Positions 10,428 through 18,704 of a stretch of DNA of 64,000 nt are shown here, piece by piece. The notes under the pieces are model-generated. The model was not told the DNA's origin. It worked only from the letters and a program-made list of their open reading frames with translations, and did no database searches. How positions within the stretch are numbered: position 1 is the stretch's first letter; each line of letters begins with the position of its first letter. The position numbers and the translations under genes were made by a program. Origin of the DNA: Rhodocyclaceae bacterium (GTDB lineage: Bacteria; Pseudomonadota; Gammaproteobacteria; Burkholderiales; Rhodocyclaceae); NCBI GenBank assembly GCA_019455325.1, contig JACFMQ010000012.1, positions 33,031 to 97,030 of the forward strand. The letters run 5' to 3'.

Positions 10428-12737
10428 ATGCGCCTGAGCGTCCTCGCCTTCGCCGCCGGCGCCCTGCTGCTGCAGATGCAGGCGGCGTTGCCGACGACCG
10501 CGCAGTCGCTGGCGCTGGCCGCGCTTTTGCCGGTGGCGCTCGGCTGCCGGCGGCTGCGCCTGCCGGGCGCCGGCGTTTTCGTCGTCGTCGCCGCCTTCGC
10601 CCTCGGCTTTGCCTGGGCCGGGCTGCGCGCCGAATGGCGGCTGGCCGACGCGCTGCCCGCCGAATGGGAAGGGCGCGACGTCGAGCTGGTCGGCGTCGTC
10701 GCCGAGCTGCCGCAGGCCTTCGCCAACGGCGAGCGCTTCGTCTTCGCCGTCGAGTCGGTGGCGACGGCGGGCGCTGCCGTTCCCCGTCGCCTGATGCTCT
10801 CGCGCTACGCGAGCGGCAAGGCGGCAGAGGCCGATGCGGGCATCGCCGTCCGCGCCGGCCAGCGCTGGCGCTTCGTCGTCCGCCTCAAGCGTCCGCACGG
10901 CAACGCCAATCCGCACGGCTTCGACTACGAGGCCTGGCTGCTCGAACGCGGCATCCGCGCCGCCGGTTACGTCCGCGACAGGCCGGCCGGCGTCCTGCTG
11001 GCGGAGCGGGTGGCGCAGCCGGCCTACCTCGTCGAGCGCGCGCGCCAGGCGGTGCGCGACCGCTTCCTCGATACGCTCTCTGGCGCCGACTACGCCGGCG
11101 TCCTCGTCGCGCTCGCCGTCGGCGACCAGGGCGCCATCGCCGGCGACTTCTGGCAGCGCTTCGCGCGCACCGGCACGACGCACCTGATGAGCATCTCCGG
11201 GCTGCACGTGACCATGGTGGCGGCGCTCGCCGCCGGCCTCGCCGGCTTTCTCTGGCGCCGTTCGCCGGCGCTCGCGCTGCGCCTGCCGGCGCCGCGCGCG
11301 GCGATCGTCGCCGGCTGGCTGGCGGCGCTCTGCTACGTGTTCCTCGCCGGCTTCTCGGTGCCGGCGCAGCGCACGCTGTACATGCTCAGCGTCGGCGCGC
11401 TGGCGCTGCTCTCCGGGCGGCGCACGGCGCCGTCGCGGACACTGGCGCTGGCCCTGCTGGCGGTGCTCCTGCTCGATCCCTGGGCGCCGCTGGCGCCGGG
11501 CTTCTGGCTTTCCTTCGGCGCCGTCGCGCTGCTCTTCCACGCCGCCGGCGAGCGTCTCGGCGAACGCGCCTCGCGGCGTACCGCGCTCCTGCGCTGGGGC
11601 GCCGCGCAGTGGGCGGTGACGCTCGGCTCGCTGCCGCTGCTGCTGTTCTTCTTCCAGCAATTTTCGCTGGTCTCGCCGCTGGCCAACGCGCTGGCGATCC
11701 CGGCGGTCAGCCTGCTGGTGACGCCGCTGGCGCTCTTCGCCGCCGCGCTGCCGGTGCCGGCGCTGCTGCACCTCGACCACTGGCTGCTGTCCTGGGTGAT
11801 GCGCTTCCTCGGCTGGCTCGCCGACCAGCCGCTGCTCGAACTGCCGGCGCCGCCGGCGTGGAGCGTCGCCGTCGCGCTCGTCGGCGTCGTCTGGCTGCTG
11901 CTGCCGCGCGGCTTTCCGGCGCGCTGGCTGGGCGCGCTGCTGCTCGCGCCGGCGCTCGCCGCCGGCGTGCCGCGGCCGTCCTTCGGCGAGGTCTGGCTGG
12001 ACGTGCTCGACGTCGGCCAGGGGCTGGCCGTGGTCGTGCGCACCGCGTCGAAGACCCTGCTCTACGACACCGGGCCGCTCTACAGCGCCGAGGCGAACGC
12101 CGGCCAGCGGGTGGTGCTGCCGTACCTGCGCGCGATCGGCGTTGCGCGTCTCGACGCGCTGGTGGTGACGCACGCCGATTCCGATCATTCCGGCGGCGCC
12201 GCCAGCGTGCTCGCCGCCTTGCCGGTGGTGCGCGTGCTGTCGTCGATGCCGGCGCTGGCCGGCGAGCGCTGCGCCGCCGGCCAGGGCTGGCAGTGGGACG
12301 GCGTCCGCTTCGACGTGCTTCATCCGCCGGCGGGCGGGGTTGCCGGCGCGCGGCCGAACAACGTTTCGTGCGTGCTCAAGGTGAGCGCCGGCGGCGAAGC
12401 CATGCTCCTGCCGTCGGACATCGAGGCGCGCGACGAGCGGCGGCTGCTCGCCGCCGACGCCGCGGCGCTACACGCCGACGTGCTGCTGGCGCCGCACCAC
12501 GGCAGCGGCACCTCGTCCACGCCGGCCTTCGTCGCCGCCGTCGGCGCGCGGCAGGTGATCTACGCCGTCGGCTACCGCAACCGCTTCGGCCACCCGCGCG
12601 CCGACGTCGTCGCGCGCTACGGCGATGTCCCGGCCTGGCGTACCGACCGCCACGGCGCGCTGTCGGTGCGCCTGGGCCGGGGCGTGCGCGTCGCCGCTTA
12701 TCGCCTCGAACGGCCGCGCTACTGGCACGGGCGCTGA
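10428..12737 (+). CDS. comEC: DNA internalisation competence protein ComEC/Rec2
   Basis: A 769-residue polytopic membrane protein with the three ComEC parts in order. A DUF4131 N-terminal region (residues about 1-190) comes first. The competence membrane domain follows (about 200-500, with GTTHLMSISGLHVTMVAAL). Last is a C-terminal metallo-beta-lactamase-like domain (about 510-760) with the metal-binding motif THADSDHSGG and a later APHHGSGTSS. ComEC forms the channel that takes single-stranded DNA across the inner membrane during natural transformation; the C-terminal domain may degrade the other strand. No other competence gene is next to it here. Confidence 0.92.
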   Translation: MRLSVLAFAAGALLLQMQAALPTTAQSLALAALLPVALGCRRLRLPGAGVFVVVAAFALGFAWAGLRAEWRLADALPAEWEGRDVELVGVVAELPQAFANGERFVFAVESVATAGAAVPRRLMLSRYASGKAAEADAGIAVRAGQRWRFVVRLKRPHGNANPHGFDYEAWLLERGIRAAGYVRDRPAGVLLAERVAQPAYLVERARQAVRDRFLDTLSGADYAGVLVALAVGDQGAIAGDFWQRFARTGTTHLMSISGLHVTMVAALAAGLAGFLWRRSPALALRLPAPRAAIVAGWLAALCYVFLAGFSVPAQRTLYMLSVGALALLSGRRTAPSRTLALALLAVLLLDPWAPLAPGFWLSFGAVALLFHAAGERLGERASRRTALLRWGAAQWAVTLGSLPLLLFFFQQFSLVSPLANALAIPAVSLLVTPLALFAAALPVPALLHLDHWLLSWVMRFLGWLADQPLLELPAPPAWSVAVALVGVVWLLLPRGFPARWLGALLLAPALAAGVPRPSFGEVWLDVLDVGQGLAVVVRTASKTLLYDTGPLYSAEANAGQRVVLPYLRAIGVARLDALVVTHADSDHSGGAASVLAALPVVRVLSSMPALAGERCAAGQGWQWDGVRFDVLHPPAGGVAGARPNNVSCVLKVSAGGEAMLLPSDIEARDERRLLAADAAALHADVLLAPHHGSGTSSTPAFVAAVGARQVIYAVGYRNRFGHPRADVVARYGDVPAWRTDRHGALSVRLGRGVRVAAYRLERPRYWHGR

Positions 12738-12796
12738 CACCAGGGGGCCGCGGCACGCATGCTAGACTCCGCCGGTCTCTTTCGATGGAGCCTGGC

Positions 12797-13699
12797 ATGG
12801 GCCTGTTTTCCCGCTTGTTCGGCCGGCGGCCGGCGGTGTCCTCGCCGCGCTTCGGCGAGGTGCTGTGCGCCGGCGCGCAATCCCTGCATCGCATGCGCTA
12901 CGTCGAATGGGGCGACCCCGACAACCCGCGCGTGCTCGTCTGCGTGCACGGACTGACGCGCAACGCGCGCGACTTCGACCGGCTCGCCGCGGCCATGGCC
13001 GGCGATTACCGCATCGTCTGCCCCGACGTCGTCGGCCGCGGCCGCAGCGACTGGCTGGGCAACCCGGCCGGCTACGGCTTTCCGCAGTACGTCGCCGACA
13101 TGATGGTGCTGCTCGCCCGCCTCGGCGTCGCGCAGGTGGACTGGCTCGGCACCTCGATGGGCGGGCTGATCGGTATGCTCGTCGCCAGCCAGGCGCATTC
13201 GCCGGTCCGCCGCCTGCTGCTCAACGACGTCGGGCCGGTGATCACCGCCGAATCGCTGCGGCGGATCGGCGAGTACGTCGGCAAGGCGCCGCGCTTCGCC
13301 GACATGGCCGAGGCCGAGCGCTACATCCGCTTCGTCAGCGCGCCGTTCGGCAAGCTCGACGACGCCGCGTGGCGCGAGCTGACCGAGAGCAGCGTGCGCC
13401 GCGACGCCGACGGTTCGTGGTCGATGGCGTACGATCCGGCGCTCGCCGAGCCTTTCCGCCAGGCCTACCTGCTGCATCAGGACGTCGACCTGTGGCCGGT
13501 CTACGACGCCATCCGCTGCCCGACGCTGGTCGTCCGCGGCGCCCGCTCCGACCTGCTCACCGCTGAGACGCACCGGGCCATGGGCGAGCGCGGGCCGCGC
13601 GCACAACTGGTGGAGATCGCCGACGTCGGCCATGCGCCGATGTTCCTCGATGCGGCGCAGATCGCGGTCGTGCGGCGCTTCTTCGGGGAGGGCATCTGA
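12797..13699 (+). CDS. Alpha/beta-fold hydrolase
   Basis: A 300-residue alpha/beta hydrolase of unknown substrate. It has the oxyanion-region motif CVHGLTRNARDF, the nucleophile elbow GTSMGG (Ser near residue 119), an acid region around VVRGARSD and the catalytic histidine in DVGHAPMF. No signal peptide. The ATG at 12797 is preferred over the one at 12785 because GGAG lies six bases before it. A weak -10 (TAGACT, near 12772) may give it its own promoter; comEC ends only 59 bases upstream. Beyond its end, base composition drops visibly. Confidence 0.85.
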   Translation: MGLFSRLFGRRPAVSSPRFGEVLCAGAQSLHRMRYVEWGDPDNPRVLVCVHGLTRNARDFDRLAAAMAGDYRIVCPDVVGRGRSDWLGNPAGYGFPQYVADMMVLLARLGVAQVDWLGTSMGGLIGMLVASQAHSPVRRLLLNDVGPVITAESLRRIGEYVGKAPRFADMAEAERYIRFVSAPFGKLDDAAWRELTESSVRRDADGSWSMAYDPALAEPFRQAYLLHQDVDLWPVYDAIRCPTLVVRGARSDLLTAETHRAMGERGPRAQLVEIADVGHAPMFLDAAQIAVVRRFFGEGI

Positions 13700-14149
13700 T
13701 CAATTGCTTATTGGGAGGAAACTGGAACGGTCGACCTGCCAGTCACGATCCGGCCCGGGATGCCGAAGTCGTCGCCAGGGGCAATCGGAAGGCCCAGACA
13801 CTCAAGGCCAGTGAGGCCAATGCACAGATGCCCGGTCAGACTCTTTTCGCCTACCGTGCAAGGATCAATTGCTCGTCCAGGCAAGCAAGACCAAGATTGT
13901 TCGAGGTAACGGCAACCCGGATATCCCGATTCTCGTGCTTTTGATTGACCATCCCCTCAAAAGCGAAATGCGGAAGGGCGCCCAGGGTCGTTAGTAGCAT
14001 GGTTGCCCAGGCACCTAAGTGCGCTTGCGTTCAAGGCGGCCTTCGCCGCTTTCCCCAACGCCTTTCATTCCTTGTCTGAAAATAGGCATACAGCGACGTA
14101 AGATGGCCCCATGAAACCATCAGCCAAAAATCCGGACCGACACTGAAAA
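13700..14149. other. 450-base low-GC intergenic stretch without a supportable gene
   Basis: This gap separates a typical GC-rich gene from the autotransporter and is clearly less GC-rich than the backbone. It contains an 11-base direct repeat, GATCAATTGCT, at about 13698-13708 and 13863-13873. Short open frames exist on both strands (for example 33 codons at 13851-13952, minus), but none has a ribosome site plus recognisable sequence. It may be decayed accessory DNA. No promoter for the autotransporter is convincing. Confidence 0.5.
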
Positions 14150-17086
14150 ATGACGTCTTGTCCTGTTCGCAACATACCCTCATTCGTTCGCACGACCCGC
14201 ATCCGGGCGCTGATCGCCGCTGCGTTTCTGACTGCCGCAACGCCTGCCGCAGCGCAATTTTCTCCCGGCCCGGAATACTTCAATCAACCCGCATTGGCAA
14301 CCATCAATGTTTTACCGGCCTACAACGCCGGACTGAGTGGCCAGGGAATCAGGATCGGCCTGGTCGATAGCGGGATGAACCCCAATCACCTCGAATTCAA
14401 CGGCGCGCTCATCGCCGCCTACGATGCCCTGACGGGAAAATCCGGCACAAGCAATTTCTCCGATTTCCTGGTCGATTACCAGAACCACGGCAGCCATGTG
14501 GCAAGCATCGCTGCGGGACGACTGGATGGGGCCGCGCGTCCGGGCAACATGCAGGGGGTGGCCTACAACGCCAGCCTGATCATGAGCGCCCTGGATTTCG
14601 TTCCCACATTGACCGAGCAGCAGATCGCCGCTGCGATTGATTACGCCAGCAGCCAGGGGGCCAGGGTCATCAACAACAGTTGGGGATCGGAGTCGGCCGG
14701 GGCTGGCGATCCGCAGGAATTCTACAAAAACAACCTTGCAACGAATCGACTCATCATCGATGCGATCCACACCGCCCTGGATCGGGGCAGTGTGATCGTG
14801 TTTGCCGCCAGCAATGAAAGTATGCCCGGCGATGTAGCGATCAATCCTTCCCTGGACTCCACCTTTCCTGCCTATGATGCAGCGATGGCTGCCAAGGGCG
14901 GGTTTATCGTCGTCGCTGCAACGACGAATGACGGTACTGCGCTGACGGATTACTCCAACCGTTGCGGCGTCGCCATGAATTACTGTATCGCTGCGCCGGG
15001 AGGAGACGCGCGGATGGACATGTTGCCGGGTGAAACGCCGGGTGACGTATGGATTCTCGGTGCCGACGCGCAATCGGATTCTTCGTATGCCGCCCATGCA
15101 GGCACCTCGATGGCTTCGCCGCTGGTTTCCGGCGCGGTCGCGCTGGTGGCCGAGCAATTTCCCTGGATGACCAATAAAAACCTGGCCACGACGATCCTGA
15201 CCACCGGCAGCCGCGCGGCAACTCCCGATGCGGAATGGGGGCGAGGTCTGTTGAACGTCGGCAAGGCCATTCAGGGGCCGGGCATCTTCGAGGAAACCTT
15301 TACCGCCGATGTCACGGCGGGCTGGACGTCGACATTCGGCAATGACATTGCAGGCAGCGCCGGTCTCGTCAAACTCGGAACCGGCACTTTGGTACTGACC
15401 GGGATCAACACCTACGTCGGCGCCACCGCCATCGACGGCGGCAGCCTGAGAGTCAACGGCTCCATCGTCTCGAACACCACGGTCGGCAATGGCGGCATCC
15501 TTGGCGGCACGGGAACGGTGGCGGATGTGATCGTGGCAAGTGGAGGCAGGCTGGCCCCGGGCAACTCTCCCGGCACCCTCACGGCACACGGCTCGGTCGT
15601 GCAGCAGCCCGGCAGTGCGATCGACATCGAGATCGACGGCACGGGTAACGGCAACGGTGCCGGCAACCATGACCGCCTTGTCCTGACCGGCGTTGGCAGC
15701 ACCTACACCGCCGGCGGCAGCCTCAACGTACTGCTGCGTGGTATCGACGGGTCGGCCGGCAATACCTACAGCCCGCCCTTGGGCCAGGGCTTTGCGTTTG
15801 TCAGCGCCCCCGGTGGTGTGCTGGGCAGCTTTGACCATTTGATACAGCCGCCGGAGGGTTTGCTGGCCGGCACGCGCATCGATCTGGTGTATGGCGCAAC
15901 GGATCTGGCGCTGTACGCCACCCCGGCCTCGTATGCCGACATCGCTGCATCGGGCGTAGCCACCAACAGCAACCGCCAACAGGTGGGCACCATGCTGGAA
16001 ACGCTTCGACCGGCATCGGGTCAGCGGGAAAACAACCCCGGCATCAAGCGGCTTTTCGATGGTCTGGCGGCAAAATCCGCCCGCACCCTGCTGGTCGCCA
16101 TCGACCAACTCGGCGGGGTCGCTTATACCCAGTTGATCGGCATGAATCTGGAGAACAGCAAATTTCTCGTCAATCAGACCCTGGAAGCACTCGCCCGCCA
16201 GCGCCGCAGCGAGAATCTGGCTTGGCATCGCCCTGACGAGTCGGGCATACCCGGCGAGCCGGGCGAAGAAATCTGGGGGCAGGCGATCGGTCGGGCGACG
16301 ACATGGCGCGGCGACGACTTCGGCTACCGCATCGATGATGCGCTGGGCGGCCTCATGGGCGGCTTCCAGAAGCGGCTCGATGCCCACACGCTGGCAGGCG
16401 TCTCGGTGGCCTATGCGGAAAGCCGCTCGCAACTCGCCCAGGGGATGGGCAGCAGCCAGCAGCACAGCCTGCAAGTCATGGGCCATGCCGGCTGCAGGTT
16501 CGATGATGGCTATTACCTGCAAGGGGCGATTGGCGGCGGCACCGGGAGAATCGATGCGAAGCGCCCGGTAGCCACGCTCGGCACGCAGAATCGGGCCACC
16601 ATCGACACCCTCAACGTGGCCGCATCGATAATGGCCGGTTGGGTAACGACGGCGAGCAATGCGCTGCGCCATCAAATATCGTTCGGGCTGAACTATCTGT
16701 CGATGCGCAGCCTCGGGTTTACGGATCGCGGCAGTCAGCCGCTTGGCGCGCTGCATGTCGAGCCGCAGATGCACAGATCCTTGACGGCAACACTTGGCGG
16801 CTCCGTCAGCCGGCCATTCGTGGCAGCCGGTATCGATTGGAACATCACGGCGCTGGCGGGTTTGACGCACGAGTTTGCCGCCCGCCGCACCGCGCTGGAT
16901 ATCGGCTTGCTTGGGCAATCCATGGAGATGAAAAGTGCCGCGATCGGCCGCAATCGGCTGACACTGGGCGCGGCCCTCGCCGGTCAGGTCAACCGGCTGA
17001 CGCGAATTGCATTCGAGATCGGCAACGAGTCGACCCACCGCTGGAATGCCACTTTGCTGGGGTTTTCAGCAAAATGGGCGTTCTGA
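14150..17086 (+). CDS. Subtilisin-type serine protease autotransporter (type Va)
   Basis: A 978-residue secreted protease. A signal peptide ends around TPAAAQ (residue 36). A peptidase S8 passenger follows with the triad Asp73 (DSGMN), His113 (HGSHVAS) and Ser320 (GTSMASP), and Asn in INNSWG near 176. A passenger-associated repeat region (GTGTLVLTGINTYVGATAIDGG, about 405-435) and a linker lead to a 12-strand autotransporter barrel from about residue 705, ending in a terminal Phe as usual for BAM substrates. It should cleave proteins at or from the cell surface. Codon use is less GC-rich than that of its neighbours, a sign of horizontal acquisition. Confidence 0.92.
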   Translation: MTSCPVRNIPSFVRTTRIRALIAAAFLTAATPAAAQFSPGPEYFNQPALATINVLPAYNAGLSGQGIRIGLVDSGMNPNHLEFNGALIAAYDALTGKSGTSNFSDFLVDYQNHGSHVASIAAGRLDGAARPGNMQGVAYNASLIMSALDFVPTLTEQQIAAAIDYASSQGARVINNSWGSESAGAGDPQEFYKNNLATNRLIIDAIHTALDRGSVIVFAASNESMPGDVAINPSLDSTFPAYDAAMAAKGGFIVVAATTNDGTALTDYSNRCGVAMNYCIAAPGGDARMDMLPGETPGDVWILGADAQSDSSYAAHAGTSMASPLVSGAVALVAEQFPWMTNKNLATTILTTGSRAATPDAEWGRGLLNVGKAIQGPGIFEETFTADVTAGWTSTFGNDIAGSAGLVKLGTGTLVLTGINTYVGATAIDGGSLRVNGSIVSNTTVGNGGILGGTGTVADVIVASGGRLAPGNSPGTLTAHGSVVQQPGSAIDIEIDGTGNGNGAGNHDRLVLTGVGSTYTAGGSLNVLLRGIDGSAGNTYSPPLGQGFAFVSAPGGVLGSFDHLIQPPEGLLAGTRIDLVYGATDLALYATPASYADIAASGVATNSNRQQVGTMLETLRPASGQRENNPGIKRLFDGLAAKSARTLLVAIDQLGGVAYTQLIGMNLENSKFLVNQTLEALARQRRSENLAWHRPDESGIPGEPGEEIWGQAIGRATTWRGDDFGYRIDDALGGLMGGFQKRLDAHTLAGVSVAYAESRSQLAQGMGSSQQHSLQVMGHAGCRFDDGYYLQGAIGGGTGRIDAKRPVATLGTQNRATIDTLNVAASIMAGWVTTASNALRHQISFGLNYLSMRSLGFTDRGSQPLGALHVEPQMHRSLTATLGGSVSRPFVAAGIDWNITALAGLTHEFAARRTALDIGLLGQSMEMKSAAIGRNRLTLGAALAGQVNRLTRIAFEIGNESTHRWNATLLGFSAKWAF

Positions 17087-17186
17087 AATGGCCGGCAATT
17101 TCCGTTGATACGCTGGCGGTTCCCAAGGCCGGTCATCGGCCCATCCGGCAGAAGCCCCCTGACAGGTTGCCCTGATTCATCATTGC

Positions 17187-17594
17187 TTACTGCTCCAGCG
17201 CCACATTCGCAGCCCCCTCCGCACCGACATACACGGCCAGAAGCCTGACGATGCCGCTACCCAGATTCATGCCGCGATGCGGTACATGCATCGCCTCGAC
17301 CAGCGCATCTCCATGACGAAATGTTTTCACGCCCTCCGGGCCGTAATCGACGGTAAGTTCGCCTTCCAGGATATAGGCAACCAGCGGTACCGGGTGGCGG
17401 TGAAACGCAGCAGCGGCACCGGGGGCGACCGTCACCACGGCAACCGTGATCCTGGGTACCCCCGTGGGGTAACGAATATCCTCGCCAACCACCGTCTTGC
17501 CAGTGACCAGCAATTCCTGCACGGGATAGTAGTTCTGGTCACGCGCCTGCGCGCCGGAAACCAGCAGCGCCAACAGCAAGATGAATCGTTTCAT
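17187..17594 (-). CDS. Secreted single-domain cupin protein
   Basis: A 135-residue protein with a cleavable signal peptide (MKRFILLLALLVSGAQA) and one cupin barrel. Metal-binding histidines appear in FHRHPVPLVAYILEGELTV and in the later AMHVPHRGMN. Cupins of this type bind metals or small ligands; the function here is unknown. The start at 17592-17594 is preferred over an ATG 12 bases upstream because GAGGAT lies seven bases before it. It is convergent with the autotransporter and shares its lower GC content. Confidence 0.8.
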   Translation of the reverse strand: MKRFILLLALLVSGAQARDQNYYPVQELLVTGKTVVGEDIRYPTGVPRITVAVVTVAPGAAAAFHRHPVPLVAYILEGELTVDYGPEGVKTFRHGDALVEAMHVPHRGMNLGSGIVRLLAVYVGAEGAANVALEQ

Positions 17595-17606
17595 GGGGAT
17601 CCTCAA

Positions 17607-17789
17607 TCATCGATAGGCGATTGCGACAGGCATTATGACCTGCCCTGATTCTTCGTGCCACGAGTTACCTGACTGGTTCTGAACGCACCGTGCCGGGGTC
17701 AGATAGCCCGGCGCAGAGTGCGGCCGCACCTCGTTGCGATGACGGCGCCACTGCGCGATGACGACACGCGCCTCAGTGCGGTTGCGAAA
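17607..17789 (-). mobile_element. Remnant of an IS3-type transposase (C-terminal end)
   Basis: On the minus strand from 17789 the frame reads FRNRTEARVVIAQWRRHRN followed by EVRPHSAPGYLTPAR. This is the conserved C-terminus of IS3-family (IS401/IS407-like) OrfB transposases, the rve integrase domain end, where EVRPHS[SA].GYLTP is the hallmark. Only about 35 recognisable residues remain; the frame continues unrelated to a stop at 17607. The N-terminal part, the DDE residues and both terminal repeats are absent. The remnant is fused head-on to a drug-exporter pseudogene at about 17789. Confidence 0.8.
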
Positions 17790-18247
17790 CCGCCGGCGTA
17801 CTGGGCTGCTCCCATGAAGGCCGCCGCAATACCCGCCCGAGGGCCGGCCTTCGCCATGGTCGGCGCGGCGAGATTGCCGAAAACGAGGCCCAGGCTACCG
17901 ATGCAGGCGGCGAGTGCCGCGACGAATGCCCACATGCCTGCCTGTGTGAAGGAGAGGAGGCACAGTGCCAAGCCGGCCAGGGAGTGGGCGCCCAGCCCGG
18001 CAAGCAGCAAGGTTTCCGGTCCCCGGGACGGAAGCAGGCGCATATTCAACGCACCGCTCATGACGATCAGCACGGCGATGCTGCCAAAGATCAGGCCGAA
18101 CTGGATCGACGAGGCCCCGAACTCCGTCATCAGCACGAACGGCGAGACGCTGATATAGGTGAACAGGGCGCCGAACAGCAGCGTGCCGGCCGCAGTATAG
18201 GCCATGTACGGCACGTTGCGCAGCAGACTGGCATACGCCCGCGCCAC
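17699..18247 (-). pseudogene. Bcr/CflA-type drug exporter fragment
   Basis: The frame encodes about 150 residues matching the second half of Bcr/CflA major facilitators: FTYISVSPFVLMTEFG, then PSRGPETLLLAG, GLVFGNLAAPTMAKA and AAFMGAAQYAGGFAT. Full-length proteins have about 400 residues. The N-terminal six helices are missing (the frame runs out into the tRNA operon terminator) and the last helix is cut at about 17789. There the DNA changes to an IS3-type transposase remnant read in another frame, giving the meaningless tail before the stop at 17699. No functional start or ribosome site is seen; GTG at 18245-18247 merely opens the frame. Confidence 0.85.
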
Positions 18248-18290
18248 CGACCCGAAAAGGCGGCGGACTGCCTGATTCCGCCGCGCAAAG

Positions 18291-18319
18291 AAAAACGCCC
18301 GGCGGCTGCCGGGCGTTTT
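18291..18319 (-). terminator. Terminator of the tRNA operon
   Basis: CGCCCGGC and GCCGGGCG pair around a four-base loop, flanked by A-runs on one side and T-runs on the other, so it can act in both directions. It lies just after the tRNA-Asp 3' end on the minus strand and separates the tRNAs from the exporter pseudogene. Confidence 0.85.
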
Positions 18320-18325
18320 GTTTTG

Positions 18326-18402
18326 TGGCGGAGTGGACGGGACTCGAACCCGCGACCCCCGGCGTGACAGGCCGGTATTCTAACCGACTGAACTACCACT
18401 CC
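18326..18402 (-). tRNA. tRNA-Asp (GTC anticodon)
   Basis: 77 bases with CCA encoded. The acceptor stem GGAGTGG pairs with CCACTCC, the D-loop is TAGTTCAGTCGGTTAGA, the anticodon loop CTGTCAC has anticodon GTC, and the T-loop is GGTTCGAGTC. Last of three tRNA genes read leftwards from one promoter. Confidence 0.97.
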
Positions 18403-18451
18403 GCGTCGGTGAAGCATGGGGCTGCAGGGGTGAGTCTGCAGCCGCCTGAAT

Positions 18452-18527
18452 TGGCGTCCCCACGGGGATTCGAACCCCGGTTATCGCCGTGAAAGGGCGG
18501 TGTCCTAGGCCTCTAGACGATGGGGAC
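18452..18527 (-). tRNA. tRNA-Glu (TTC anticodon)
   Basis: 76 bases with CCA encoded. The acceptor stem GTCCCCA pairs with TGGGGAC, the anticodon loop is CTTTCAC with anticodon TTC, and the T-loop is GGTTCGAATC. Middle gene of the Ala-Glu-Asp operon. Confidence 0.97.
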
Positions 18528-18552
18528 AATCGTCGAACCGTTTCCTTCGTGC

Positions 18553-18628
<76 letters not shown>

Positions 18629-18646
18629 GGCCCGAAAGAAGCGCGC

Positions 18647-18675
18647 ATTATAGGGAAGGGCCGCAGGCTTGTAAA
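18647..18675 (-). promoter_or_regulatory. Sigma70 promoter of the tRNA operon with GC-rich discriminator
   Basis: On the minus strand, TTTACA (18670-18675) and a perfect TATAAT (18647-18652) are separated by 17 bases. The next bases are GCGCGC, a GC-rich discriminator of the kind that makes stable-RNA promoters sensitive to ppGpp. The first tRNA begins about 18 bases after the -10. Confidence 0.85.
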
Positions 18676-18704
18676 GCGCGCCGCCCGCGTTTTCGCTCCC
18701 ATTC

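Noticed and set aside
13851-13952. A 33-codon minus-strand frame in the low-GC gap
   Set aside because: No ribosome site and no recognisable sequence; other frames there are equally short or broken.
14312-17038. A 908-codon frame opposite the autotransporter
   Set aside because: The plus-strand frame has a signal peptide, protease triad and barrel; the antisense frame has no recognisable domain or start signal.
13690-18352. Direct repeats (att sites) that would prove an element inserted at tRNA-Asp
   Set aside because: The tRNA-Asp 3' end was looked for near 13700 and 17090 and not found. Only short coincidental repeats (GATCAATTGCT, ATTGCTTA) were seen.
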